Below, piece by piece: positions 1 through 5,651 of a stretch of DNA of 5,971 nucleotides. How positions within the stretch are numbered: the stretch's first letter is position 1; each line of letters opens with the position of its first letter. The notes under the pieces were generated by a model, which did no database searches, had not been told where the DNA came from, and was given only the letters and a program-made list of their open reading frames with translations. The position numbers were made by a program, and so were the translations under genes. Source of the stretch: Microcaldota archaeon (GTDB lineage Archaea; Iainarchaeota; Iainarchaeia; Iainarchaeales; JAGVWC01); the NCBI GenBank assembly GCA_018813975.1, contig JAHJAQ010000046.1, forward strand, positions 1 to 5,971, written 5' to 3'.

Positions 1-801
1 TTCCTCTGCTTCTCCTACAAATTTACTCATTAATGCGGGGGCTGCAACTGAAATAAAATGGGCATTGGTTTCATTGGCAACTGCTTTTGCCAATAATGTT
101 TTTCCCGTGCCAGGCGGACCATACAACAAAACTCCTTTAGGCGGGTTAATTCCCAATCGTCTAAACAATTCTGGGTGACGCATAGGCAGTTCAATCATTT
201 CCCGAACTTTTGTGACTTGTTCTTTTAATCCCCCAATATCTTCATACGCAATTCGCGGAACATCCAATACTTGTTTGGCGGGCTGTTCTTTCAAAACAAA
301 TTGTGTAAAATCATTTACTTTTACAATTCCCCTTGGCGTGGTATCCAACACCGAGTATACAAATCCGGAACCAAAAACACTAATCCAAACACTATCACCA
401 CGCACGAGTGGCCTTCCAATAAAATTCTTTTTTAGAATTCGATCATATCCAGAAGCAATAATGCGCACTTCTTGGGTTGGCGCTAAAACCACTTTTTTGG
501 CTTCTTTTACTTCTGCTCTTCGCACCCTCACTCGTTCTCCCAGATTAGTGCCTGCATTGTGTCTCAAAAAATTGTCCATTCGAATAATGCCTTTTCCTTC
601 ATCCTCGGTTCTGGCCGGCCAAATTACTGCCGCGGTTTTTCGACTGCCTTCAATTTCTACAATGTCCCCAGAAGTAACGAATAGAGCATCTTTAGAGGGC
701 TTGTCCAAGGTGACAATATTCCTTCCCACGTGACTGGGGTCCGGGTCTTGCACCTTTAGTTCTATCTCTTTTTGGGGGTTTCCCGTTACAGCCACAAACA
801 T
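1..801 (-). CDS. cdc48: Cdc48/VAT-type AAA+ ATPase, N-terminal part (continues beyond base 1)
   Basis: The visible 267 residues are the N-domain and the beginning of the first ATPase domain (D1) of a Cdc48/p97/VAT-type unfoldase. These are hexameric cytosolic machines that unfold proteins and extract them from complexes. Residues about 3-110 match the double-psi-barrel half of the Cdc48 N-domain (GDIVEIEG, HNAGTNLGERVRVRR), and about 110-170 its second half. The D1 linker YEDIGGLKEQ is at 186-195 and Walker A GPPGTGKT at 228-235. The segment ending MSKFVGEAEE at 258-267 corresponds to the aromatic pore-loop region. Walker B, the arginine fingers and any D2 domain lie outside the window. The ATG at 801 is chosen because an in-frame TGA stands at 811-813 and a GAGGA Shine-Dalgarno motif lies 6 nt upstream. 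The gene is last in the left minus-strand cluster, behind two hairpins. An unusual detail is SVAAPA at 251-256, where relatives usually have SxNGPE. Confidence 0.95.
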   Translation of the reverse strand, partial: MFVAVTGNPQKEIELKVQDPDPSHVGRNIVTLDKPSKDALFVTSGDIVEIEGSRKTAAVIWPARTEDEGKGIIRMDNFLRHNAGTNLGERVRVRRAEVKEAKKVVLAPTQEVRIIASGYDRILKKNFIGRPLVRGDSVWISVFGSGFVYSVLDTTPRGIVKVNDFTQFVLKEQPAKQVLDVPRIAYEDIGGLKEQVTKVREMIELPMRHPELFRRLGINPPKGVLLYGPPGTGKTLLAKAVANETNAHFISVAAPALMSKFVGEAEE

Positions 802-807
802 TCTATT

Positions 808-812
808 TCCTC
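808..812 (-). promoter_or_regulatory. Shine-Dalgarno motif of cdc48
   Basis: The minus strand reads GAGGA, 6 nt before the ATG at 801. Together with the in-frame stop at 811-813 it fixes the start codon. Confidence 0.6.
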
Positions 813-841
813 AACTAAAAGCTGTTTAGAATTCATTAAAA

Positions 842-883
842 AACCTTTTACAAAAGGTTGGCGAAAAAAAGCCTTCGCCAACC
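842..883 (-). terminator. Two overlapping hairpins with oligo-U tails before cdc48 (terminator or attenuator)
   Basis: In the minus-strand transcript a perfect 10-bp stem (GGTTGGCGAA and TTCGCCAACC, plus-strand 856-865 and 874-883, 8-nt loop) is followed by UUUU. A second stem (AACCTTTT and AAAAGGTT, 842-849 and 852-859) follows and runs into a U6 tract at 843-838. The stems share the four bases 856-859, so they cannot both form fully. Each looks like an intrinsic terminator. They lie between the basic-protein gene and cdc48, so they could end the upstream transcript, protect its 3' end, or tune readthrough into cdc48. The structure is seen in the sequence. The role is inferred, because archaeal termination often needs only oligo-U. 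Confidence 0.55.
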
Positions 884-933
884 ATTCGAAAAAGAAAGCT
901 TCAAAAACAGTCGGTTTTTGGTTTGAAAACCTT

Positions 934-1539
934 CTACCACTTCATTGTCCATCGTGGTTCTTGTTCAACTTTGCGATCTTTCCGACGACTTGTAGTGAGC
1001 CTACGCAAAAAGACTTCGAAAGAAACTCTGCCCCGATGAGGAAAACTAACTGCTTCTCCTTTAAGAACTGCTCCAGCTACTTTTGGATTAATGCGCCTTA
1101 ATGCTCGCGCCAATTCTGCACGCAAATTCATTCCAGGCGATAACTTAATCATTCTTTCTTGTTCCATTTCTTGAATAACCGGATGCCAGCGCTTTCCCAA
1201 ACTATGGCGCGCCACTAATAAATTCAATAAGGGTAGCTTTTGTTTTACTTCTGGAGTTTTGCTTCGTTTTTTTCCAATCAAAGCTCTTTTTTTAGCACGC
1301 AATGAATTCGCAATAGCTATTAAACCAGACGGACTCCACCCTCTTCTATCAGATATCCTTTTGATTTCCTTTTCAAGGTGTGCTACCCGCTTTCCAACCT
1401 TTTTAGCGTCCATACGGCGTGTTCGTTTTCCATAGGGATAACTTCGAATGGTCCCCAAAATACGGCCACCCTTTCTAGTTCTTATTCTTCCACGGAATTT
1501 TCGAACCTGACTTCCTGGTTTTCTAACAATCCTCGGCAT
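934..1539 (-). CDS. Very basic 201-residue protein of unknown function
   Basis: I do not recognise a family. The protein is strongly Arg/Lys-rich, especially residues 1-75 (RKPGSQVRKFRGRIRTRKGG, GKRTRRMDAKK) and the C-terminus (FLRRLTTSRRKDRKVEQEPR). This suggests binding to RNA, ribosomes or DNA. Residues about 44-65 and 125-155 look helical, and no membrane segment or signal peptide is visible. The gene is likely real: it is a long open frame with an ATG 2 nt after the stop of the NFACT-R gene, and GGTGA (1546-1550) lies 6 nt upstream inside the end of that gene, as expected for coupled translation. It sits between an NFACT-R gene and cdc48, so a ribosome-associated role is possible, but that rests only on charge and context. 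The gene ends with TAG at 934-936, and 132 bases separate it from cdc48. Confidence 0.75.
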   Translation of the reverse strand: MPRIVRKPGSQVRKFRGRIRTRKGGRILGTIRSYPYGKRTRRMDAKKVGKRVAHLEKEIKRISDRRGWSPSGLIAIANSLRAKKRALIGKKRSKTPEVKQKLPLLNLLVARHSLGKRWHPVIQEMEQERMIKLSPGMNLRAELARALRRINPKVAGAVLKGEAVSFPHRGRVSFEVFLRRLTTSRRKDRKVEQEPRWTMKW

Positions 1540-1541
1540 TA

Positions 1542-2357
1542 TTATTCACCTATAATTTTACTCCCGCCGGTTGGCAAAGCACCAATAATTTCATCCAAAA
1601 CAGTTGGGGAAAGTTTTTCTTTTACCTTGAATTCAAAGTGCTTGAAAAGCTTTTTAGATAAAGGCCCTTTTTCCATTTCCCCTGGACCCAGTTTTAGTAC
1701 ATGCAAGGCATTTTTTTGAATCGCAGATAACGGACCGGAAACAATTCTCCAAGCGTCTTCTTTTTTTTCAATTCCAATACCACATTCCAAGGGAATTTTT
1801 TTGCCATAATTACGCTTGCCATAAATCATAAACGCGCCTTTTCCCATGCTTTCACCAGAAGGTGCTTTTTTGGACACCTGGGAGGGCAACACCCAATACG
1901 CATTCGCAATCGAAGAGCTGGACTGCCACGCCCGCGAAAAAACAACGGAAAATGCAAGAGCCTCTTGCTTGCTTTGCTCGGGCGCTTTATTATTTTTGGT
2001 TTTTAGCACGCAATGCGGTGCGCCACTCAAATCAGCGTGAAAATACAAGTCTCCTTTTTCCAAAAACTTTTTGACAATCCAATCATTGGTTTTAGCATCC
2101 CGTCCCCCAATCACCAACAAAGAATCCGAGGTGAAAAACCAACGGAATTTTTCAAACCAGTCTCGCGAACGCTTTTTTACAATTTGTTTAGAATCTTTTT
2201 TGGTTTGAAAAGCCACTTGTTTTCGTTCGGTTTCTTTTTCCAGTTTTATGATAGCGTCCTTTAAACCTGCTAGTTTTTTTTTGGCTTTTTTGGATTGTTC
2301 ATAATAGCGGTCGGCATTTTTTTCCAATGATTCTTGAAAGTCAATTTCAATACGCAT
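1542..2357 (-). CDS. Stand-alone NFACT-R (RqcH/NEMF C-terminal) domain protein
   Basis: This 271-residue protein matches the C-terminal half of archaeal RqcH/NEMF/Rqc2-family (NFACT) proteins, which bind tRNA and stalled large ribosomal subunits during ribosome-associated quality control. Residues 1-65 hold the end of the coiled-coil region (NADRYYEQSKKAKKKL at 14-29). The NFACT-R core follows: WFEKFRWFFTSDSLLVIGGRDAKTN (67-91), DLYFHADLSGAPHCVLK (103-119), FSRAW (140-144) and AYWVLPSQVSKKAPSGE (153-169), then GAFMIYGKRNY (174-184). The archaeal C-terminal tail ends LPTGG (261-265). Full-length archaeal proteins are roughly 600-700 residues. The NFACT-N and helix-hairpin-helix parts are missing, and no upstream gene here supplies them. 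The ATG overlaps the stop of the Lrp-like gene by one base (TAATG), implying coupling, and the start falls where the conserved I-x-I-D-F segment begins. It may be half of a split RqcH or an independent NFACT-R protein. Confidence 0.9.
   Translation of the reverse strand: MRIEIDFQESLEKNADRYYEQSKKAKKKLAGLKDAIIKLEKETERKQVAFQTKKDSKQIVKKRSRDWFEKFRWFFTSDSLLVIGGRDAKTNDWIVKKFLEKGDLYFHADLSGAPHCVLKTKNNKAPEQSKQEALAFSVVFSRAWQSSSSIANAYWVLPSQVSKKAPSGESMGKGAFMIYGKRNYGKKIPLECGIGIEKKEDAWRIVSGPLSAIQKNALHVLKLGPGEMEKGPLSKKLFKHFEFKVKEKLSPTVLDEIIGALPTGGSKIIGE
1546..1550 (-). promoter_or_regulatory. Shine-Dalgarno motif of the basic-protein gene
   Basis: The minus strand reads GGTGA, 6 nt before the ATG at 1539 and inside the last codons of the NFACT-R gene. 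This supports both the start and translational coupling. Confidence 0.6.
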
Positions 2358-2884
2358 TACACCAACCCTTTTTCTTTTTTAATGGTTTCCAAAATCGAAA
2401 AAGTTCTGCTAGAGCTTTTGTAGTGCGGCTCCGTTACATAAAATGTTTGTCGATCTCTAATCAGCTTGAATAAGCTGGGAATTTTTTTGAAATAGTTTTC
2501 TTCTTCGTTTTTGTGAAATGATTCAATGTCCTTGTAAAAGTGCCGTGCCACCAAATTCCAGTTTCCCGAACCAATAACGGGCGAAAGACCATAAAAGTGC
2601 GGGTCATTTAACGCGCGTTTTAGGAATTCCTCAAAAATCTTTTTTTCAGAGAGATCCAATTGCATGAAAGAAATAACCTCTAATCGATATCCAAACTTGC
2701 GAAAATTAACTTTGGGCCCAAAACCATCCAAAACCCCTTCTTTTTTCAAAAAATCAATTGAAGACTTTAAAGTGGCTTTGTGAAGCTTGCTGTACTGTTG
2801 TAATTGCTTCCAATTAGGAGAAACAACACCAGTCGCCAAAAGAGCCTCTAGCACCCGAATTCGGGTTTCATCATCAATACTCAT
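2357..2884 (-). CDS. Lrp/AsnC-like transcriptional regulator
   Basis: From the ATG the protein has 175 residues. Residues 1-57 form a winged helix-turn-helix beginning DDETRIRVLEALL, with YSKLHKATLKSSIDFLKKEGVL as the recognition region. Residues about 65-150 resemble the Lrp/AsnC effector-binding (RAM) fold, with the expected strand-helix order and SGNWNLVARHFYKDIESF in the position of the usual GxxDxxl segment. The match is by pattern, so the effector cannot be named. The ATG at 2884 begins the recognisable domain, but it has no well-spaced ribosome site. An in-frame TTG at 2896 is preceded at 6 nt by GGTGG (2903-2907) and would add four residues. A longer frame to 3010 adds only T-rich hydrophobic sequence and is unlikely. 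The stop overlaps the NFACT-R start by one base, so the two are probably cotranscribed. An autoregulatory or local role is possible. Confidence 0.72.
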   Translation of the reverse strand: MSIDDETRIRVLEALLATGVVSPNWKQLQQYSKLHKATLKSSIDFLKKEGVLDGFGPKVNFRKFGYRLEVISFMQLDLSEKKIFEEFLKRALNDPHFYGLSPVIGSGNWNLVARHFYKDIESFHKNEEENYFKKIPSLFKLIRDRQTFYVTEPHYKSSSRTFSILETIKKEKGLV

Positions 2885-2936
2885 TTTTTGGGACAACAGA
2901 GACCACCAAAAGTGTACAATAAGACGGACTAAAAGC

Positions 2937-2944
2937 ATAATAAA
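2937..2944 (-). promoter_or_regulatory. Candidate TATA box for the lrp-like/NFACT-R cluster
   Basis: The minus strand reads TTTATTAT, close to the archaeal TATA consensus. It would place the transcript start near 2914, giving a leader of about 30 nt that contains the GGTGG motif at 2903-2907. It is a pattern match only, in AT-rich DNA. Confidence 0.35.
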
Positions 2945-3046
2945 TGTACTTTTTGAACACCCAATCCAGTAGAGTATTATTAAATGAGAAAGCCCAAACC
3001 CTATTGCCAAACGGTATAAACAGGAGGGTTAGTAAAATAGCTAAAA

Positions 3047-3137
3047 CGAAGAGAGAAACCAAATTGGGGGGATAAGGCTCACCAGGCTAATATGGTTTTT
3101 GAATAGGTCCCCCCAATTTCAAAAAAAATCTCTCTCG
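3047..3137. repeat. Long imperfect palindrome (12-bp perfect inner stem plus 9-bp outer stem)
   Basis: Plus-strand 3061-3072 (AAATTGGGGGGA) is the exact reverse complement of 3108-3119. Outside it, 3047-3056 (CGAAGAGAGA) pairs with 3129-3137 (TCTCTCTCG) with one bulged A. The two stems are separated by an asymmetric internal loop, and the central loop is 35 nt. On the minus strand the loop contains GGTGAG. It lies just after the oligo-T tracts that follow the ABC operon. It could be a 3'-end structure, a small structured RNA, a protein-binding site or a short inverted-repeat element. There is no tRNA or other known RNA signature in it. Confidence 0.6.
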
Positions 3138-3143
3138 AAAAAA
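3121..3143 (-). terminator. Oligo-T terminator tracts after the ABC operon
   Basis: The minus strand has T6 (3143-3138) and T8 (3128-3121), 43 to 65 nt after the stop of the ATPase gene. Runs of U without a preceding hairpin are a known archaeal termination signal. The tracts overlap the outer edge of the palindrome. Confidence 0.5.
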
Positions 3144-3185
3144 GACTAGCCTTCAATTTTTTTTCTTTTTCTTTTTTTCTCAAAA

Positions 3186-3872
3186 TCAATAGGTATTGTG
3201 AATCAATTTTTTTAGTTCTTGAAATTGACTCAAATATCGTATCTCCGTACTTCTGGGACGTGTAAAAGGAACCATAAATTCGTTTTCTAAACTCTTATTC
3301 TTCATTACCAAAATCTTGTCGCTTAAGAGTATGGCTTCATCAATATCATGCGTAACTAAAATGGTAGTAATCTTGTGTTTGTCCAAGGTGTCATTAATCC
3401 ATTCTTGCATAGCAAGTCGCGTATAGCCGTCAAGGCTTGCAAATGGTTCATCCAATAGTAATAAATCTGGTTTTGTAGCAAGAGACCTTCCAATTGAAAC
3501 TCTTTGTTGTTGACCGCCCGATAATTTGTGAGGGTATTGTTTTTCTTTTCCTTTTAATCCAGCGATATCAATTATTTGTTGAATGGATTTAGAGTTTTTT
3601 TTATCCAAACCAAAAGAAATGTTTTCTTCTACAGTCATCCACGGAAAAAGAGAATTGTTTTGGAATACAAAACCAATTTTATTTGGTTTTTTTATAGTGC
3701 CCTCAAATCTAATCAGTTCTGCCAGGACATTCAATAAAGATGTTTTTCCCACGCCGCTTTTTCCCACAATTGCAATAAACTCGCCTTTTTTCATATCAAG
3801 AAAAACATTATGCAAAACGGTTTCACTATATTTTATTCTAAGTCCTTTTATGGAAAGATAAGTATTAGCCAT
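3186..3872 (-). CDS. ABC transporter ATP-binding protein, nitrate/sulfonate/taurine (SsuB/TauB) class
   Basis: This 228-residue protein is a complete ABC ATPase that powers import through the permease next to it from the cytoplasmic face of the membrane. All motifs are present: Walker A GKSGVGKTS (37-45), Q-loop glutamine 71 in FVFQNNSLFPWMT, signature LSGGQQQR (117-124), Walker B LLLLDEP (137-143, catalytic E142), D-loop SLD (146-148) and switch histidine H175 in VTHDIDEA. The QNNSLFPWMTVEEN segment and overall length fit the SsuB/TauB/NrtD group, with no extra C-terminal regulatory domain. The ATG overlaps the permease stop by 8 bases (ATGGCTAA), so the subunits are translationally coupled. 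It is the last gene of the operon and is followed by a purine-rich stretch and oligo-T tracts. Sequence alone does not give the substrate. Confidence 0.95.
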   Translation of the reverse strand: MANTYLSIKGLRIKYSETVLHNVFLDMKKGEFIAIVGKSGVGKTSLLNVLAELIRFEGTIKKPNKIGFVFQNNSLFPWMTVEENISFGLDKKNSKSIQQIIDIAGLKGKEKQYPHKLSGGQQQRVSIGRSLATKPDLLLLDEPFASLDGYTRLAMQEWINDTLDKHKITTILVTHDIDEAILLSDKILVMKNKSLENEFMVPFTRPRSTEIRYLSQFQELKKLIHNTY

Positions 3873-4617
3873 ACTCTTTCACCCAGGGAAACGCTCTTTG
3901 AGATAGTTTTACAAACAAAAAATCAGTTAGCGCCGCTAGTAATCCAAGAATAATCAAGCCAGCCAGCATATTGTCAATTCTATACACTATTTGAGCATAC
4001 GCAATCAAATAGCCAAGACCACTAGAAGCACCCGCCAGTTCACTTACAAACACCATAATGAATGCCATGCCAATTCCAATCCTAATTCCACTCACTAAAA
4101 AAGGAATAGTGGCTGGAATAACAACTTTTGAAAACGTTTGAGTAGCAGATTTTGAAAACACTTTGGCAGTTCTCAAAAAATCTTCTTGAATGGCCTTTGC
4201 CCCCACCAGTGCGCTAATCCAAACCGGAAAAAACACCGCAAACGCAATGGAAACAATCTTGGCAATATCTCCAATACCAAACCACACAATCAACAGTGGA
4301 ATAATAGCAACCGGAGGAAAAGCTCTTAGAATGTGAAAGAACGGAGCAACAGTTTCTTCCAGAAAAAGAACTCTTCCCATCAATAAACCAAGAAACACCC
4401 CTACAGAAGCACCAATAAGCAATCCAAAAAACATCCTCCACGTACTGGTAAGGATGTCTGTTACCAGCTGACCCGATTCAAACAAATTAATGGTAGCATC
4501 CAATACCTTCAACGGCCCTGGAAAAAGTGTTCCATTGAAAAAACCAGTAGAAGAAACAAGATGCCAGAGCAAAAGTATCAGTGCAATGAATAAAAGGGCC
4601 TTTACATTGGCTTGCAT
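3865..4617 (-). CDS. ABC transporter permease, SsuC/TauC class
   Basis: This 250-residue membrane protein forms the channel of the importer. A transmembrane segment is visible at about 6-23, with further hydrophobic segments at about 62-82, 101-115, 119-141, 170-195 and 217-236, the usual six-helix plan. LRAFPPVAIIPLLIVWFGIGD (97-117) is the characteristic SsuC/TauC/NrtB segment. The EAA-like cytoplasmic loop, which docks on the ATPase, covers about 137-180 (KAIQEDFLRTAKVFSKSATQ, then VVIPATIPFLVSGIRIG). The length is normal for the family. The gene starts 5 bases after the binding-protein stop and overlaps the ATPase start by 8 bases, so all three subunits form one operon. The likely substrate class is a small organic anion or a related compound. 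Thiamine-precursor and pyrimidine importers share this fold and cannot be excluded. Confidence 0.94.
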   Translation of the reverse strand: MQANVKALLFIALILLLWHLVSSTGFFNGTLFPGPLKVLDATINLFESGQLVTDILTSTWRMFFGLLIGASVGVFLGLLMGRVLFLEETVAPFFHILRAFPPVAIIPLLIVWFGIGDIAKIVSIAFAVFFPVWISALVGAKAIQEDFLRTAKVFSKSATQTFSKVVIPATIPFLVSGIRIGIGMAFIMVFVSELAGASSGLGYLIAYAQIVYRIDNMLAGLIILGLLAALTDFLFVKLSQRAFPWVKEYG

Positions 4618-4622
4618 TTATC

Positions 4623-5600
4623 CTAATCCCCCCTTGCTTGATTCAATAAATCCTTTCTTAAAAGGATTTCAAAGTCTAGTGGAACTATTTCGTTAACTTT
4701 TCCGGTTTCAATTGCCCAGACAGCTTCCGCATTCCAATACTCCAAAAGACGTTCTGTGATAACCGCCTTGATGGTGTATTGACTCCAAATTGAGCGGATT
4801 AACTCTTCAGAAAATTTTGTTTTTTGCGCAACAATTTTCTGCGACTCTGCAGGGTTTTTTTCAATAAATTTTTCAGCCAGAACAAGAGCGTTTAACAAGT
4901 CGACTGCTTTTTCCGGGTTTTTATCAACCCATACTTTATTTGCAGCCAAAACATAAAGGGGAGAATAAACTTTAGAAGGAATTTCAAAGCGCTTTGTTTT
5001 TCCCGGGAGCAAATCTTCAGACAGTGTTGGGTATGGCTCAAAAATACTCATCGCGTCCACAGAACTTGCAACGAATGCTGCAACCATTTCCTCTGGCTTT
5101 TGTGCAATAATTTCGACTTGGTCTTCGGGAATTTCATAGTATTTCAAAAAATTGTAGGTATAAAACTCAGGTGTCCCACCAATAGATGTTGTAAGTTTTC
5201 TTTTTGTTTTCAAAAAATATTCTTTAGGACCTTCAATAAAGTCATCCAAAACAATAACAGGGTTCTCTTGAGTACTTTCAACCGTCTGTACCAGTACATA
5301 AAAATCGTTTCCTTGCATGGTTGCAAGCACAATTGGAACGTCTCCCGCTACCGCTAGGTCAACACTTCCAGACAAAAATGCCTGTAAAGCAAATTTTCCC
5401 GCAGTAAAATCTTCGAGTTTAACATCCAAACCGTTTTGTGCAAAAAATCCTTTTTCCGCTGCAACCAGCACTATCGCACTCGAAGGAGTATTCTGCAGGC
5501 CAATCGTAATTTCGCTTTTTGATGTCTGGATGCATCCTGAAAAAAGCAAAAAAAAAGCTATGAAAAGCACTAAAATAGATTTTTCAAACAAAGAGAGCAT
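4623..5600 (-). CDS. ABC transporter substrate-binding lipoprotein, SsuA/NMT1-like
   Basis: This 325-residue protein is the extracellular, membrane-anchored receptor of the importer. Residues 1-23 are a lipoprotein-type signal: a hydrophobic stretch (ILVLFIAFFLLF) and then the lipobox LFSGC, with C23 as the predicted lipidation site. The mature part is an NMT1/SsuA-like periplasmic-binding fold: ITIGLQNTPSSAIVLVAAEKGFFAQNGLDV (31-60), the helix-plus-strand segment FLSGSVDLAVAGDVP (75-89), SIGGTPEFYTYNFLKYY (139-155) at the usual GTT/S-type ligand loop, and FVASSVDAMSIFEPYP (176-191). Length and order are normal. The ATG at 5600 is supported by the signal peptide directly following it. A TATA-like element lies 27-34 bases upstream, so the transcript is probably leaderless or nearly so. 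It is the first gene of the operon and is divergent from the TrmB-like regulator. Ligand identity is unknown. Confidence 0.94.
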   Translation of the reverse strand: MLSLFEKSILVLFIAFFLLFSGCIQTSKSEITIGLQNTPSSAIVLVAAEKGFFAQNGLDVKLEDFTAGKFALQAFLSGSVDLAVAGDVPIVLATMQGNDFYVLVQTVESTQENPVIVLDDFIEGPKEYFLKTKRKLTTSIGGTPEFYTYNFLKYYEIPEDQVEIIAQKPEEMVAAFVASSVDAMSIFEPYPTLSEDLLPGKTKRFEIPSKVYSPLYVLAANKVWVDKNPEKAVDLLNALVLAEKFIEKNPAESQKIVAQKTKFSEELIRSIWSQYTIKAVITERLLEYWNAEAVWAIETGKVNEIVPLDFEILLRKDLLNQARGD

Positions 5601-5604
5601 CCCG

Positions 5605-5611
5605 TATAAAT
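5605..5611 (+). promoter_or_regulatory. Possible TATA box of the trmB-like gene
   Basis: The plus strand reads TATAAAT, which would put a transcript start near 5635 and a leader of about 65 nt before the ATG at 5700. The TTAATATA at 5626-5633 is an alternative. The evidence is weak. Confidence 0.25.
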
Positions 5612-5620
5612 CCTTATTTT

Positions 5621-5651
5621 AAGACTTAATATACTCGAGTCTTCCTGAAGA
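5621..5651. promoter_or_regulatory. Operator-like inverted repeats in the divergent promoter
   Basis: AAGACT (5621-5626) is repeated inverted as AGTCTT (5638-5643) with an 11-base spacer that holds the TATA-like element. Inside the repeat is the 8-base palindrome ACTCGAGT (5633-5640). A second short inverted repeat, TCTTC-CT-GAAGA, covers 5640-5651. Binding here would block TBP access to the ABC operon promoter. The TrmB-like protein encoded next door is the obvious candidate binder, by inference. Confidence 0.4.
5626..5633 (-). promoter_or_regulatory. Candidate TATA box of the ABC operon
   Basis: The minus strand reads TATATTAA about 26-33 bases before the ATG at 5600, the distance expected for a leaderless archaeal promoter. 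The element sits between the arms of an inverted repeat. Confidence 0.45.

Larger units (their letters stand above)
2885..3185. other. Non-coding gap between the ABC operon and the lrp-like gene
   Basis: No convincing gene is seen in these 301 bases. From right to left they hold a 25-base purine tract on the minus strand (plus-strand 3157-3181), two oligo-T termination tracts, a large imperfect palindrome (3047-3137), and the candidate promoter of the lrp-like gene. Short hydrophobic open frames here start only at TTG and reflect T-rich sequence. Confidence 0.6.

Noticed and set aside
212..733. Long plus-strand open frame opposite cdc48
   Set aside because: It is antisense to a clear Cdc48 N-domain, and its translation has no recognisable domain.
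788..836. 16-codon open frame starting at ATG 836 and overlapping the cdc48 start
   Set aside because: It has no ribosome site and no distinctive composition. A leader peptide cannot be excluded, but nothing supports it.
2885..3010. 42-residue hydrophobic N-terminal extension of the Lrp-like protein
   Set aside because: It needs a TTG start without a ribosome site, does not resemble any Lrp N-terminus, and would run through the candidate TATA box. The winged helix starts cleanly at 2884.
2874..3062. 62-residue hydrophobic open frame on the minus strand before the lrp-like gene
   Set aside because: It starts only at a TTG inside the palindrome, has no ribosome site at usable distance, and overlaps the regulator start. 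Its hydrophobicity follows from T-rich sequence, since a second frame over the same DNA is equally hydrophobic.
3066..3114. tRNA or known small RNA in the G6/C6 hairpin
   Set aside because: The interval is too short for a tRNA, there is no T-loop motif or anticodon arm, and only the stem is evident.
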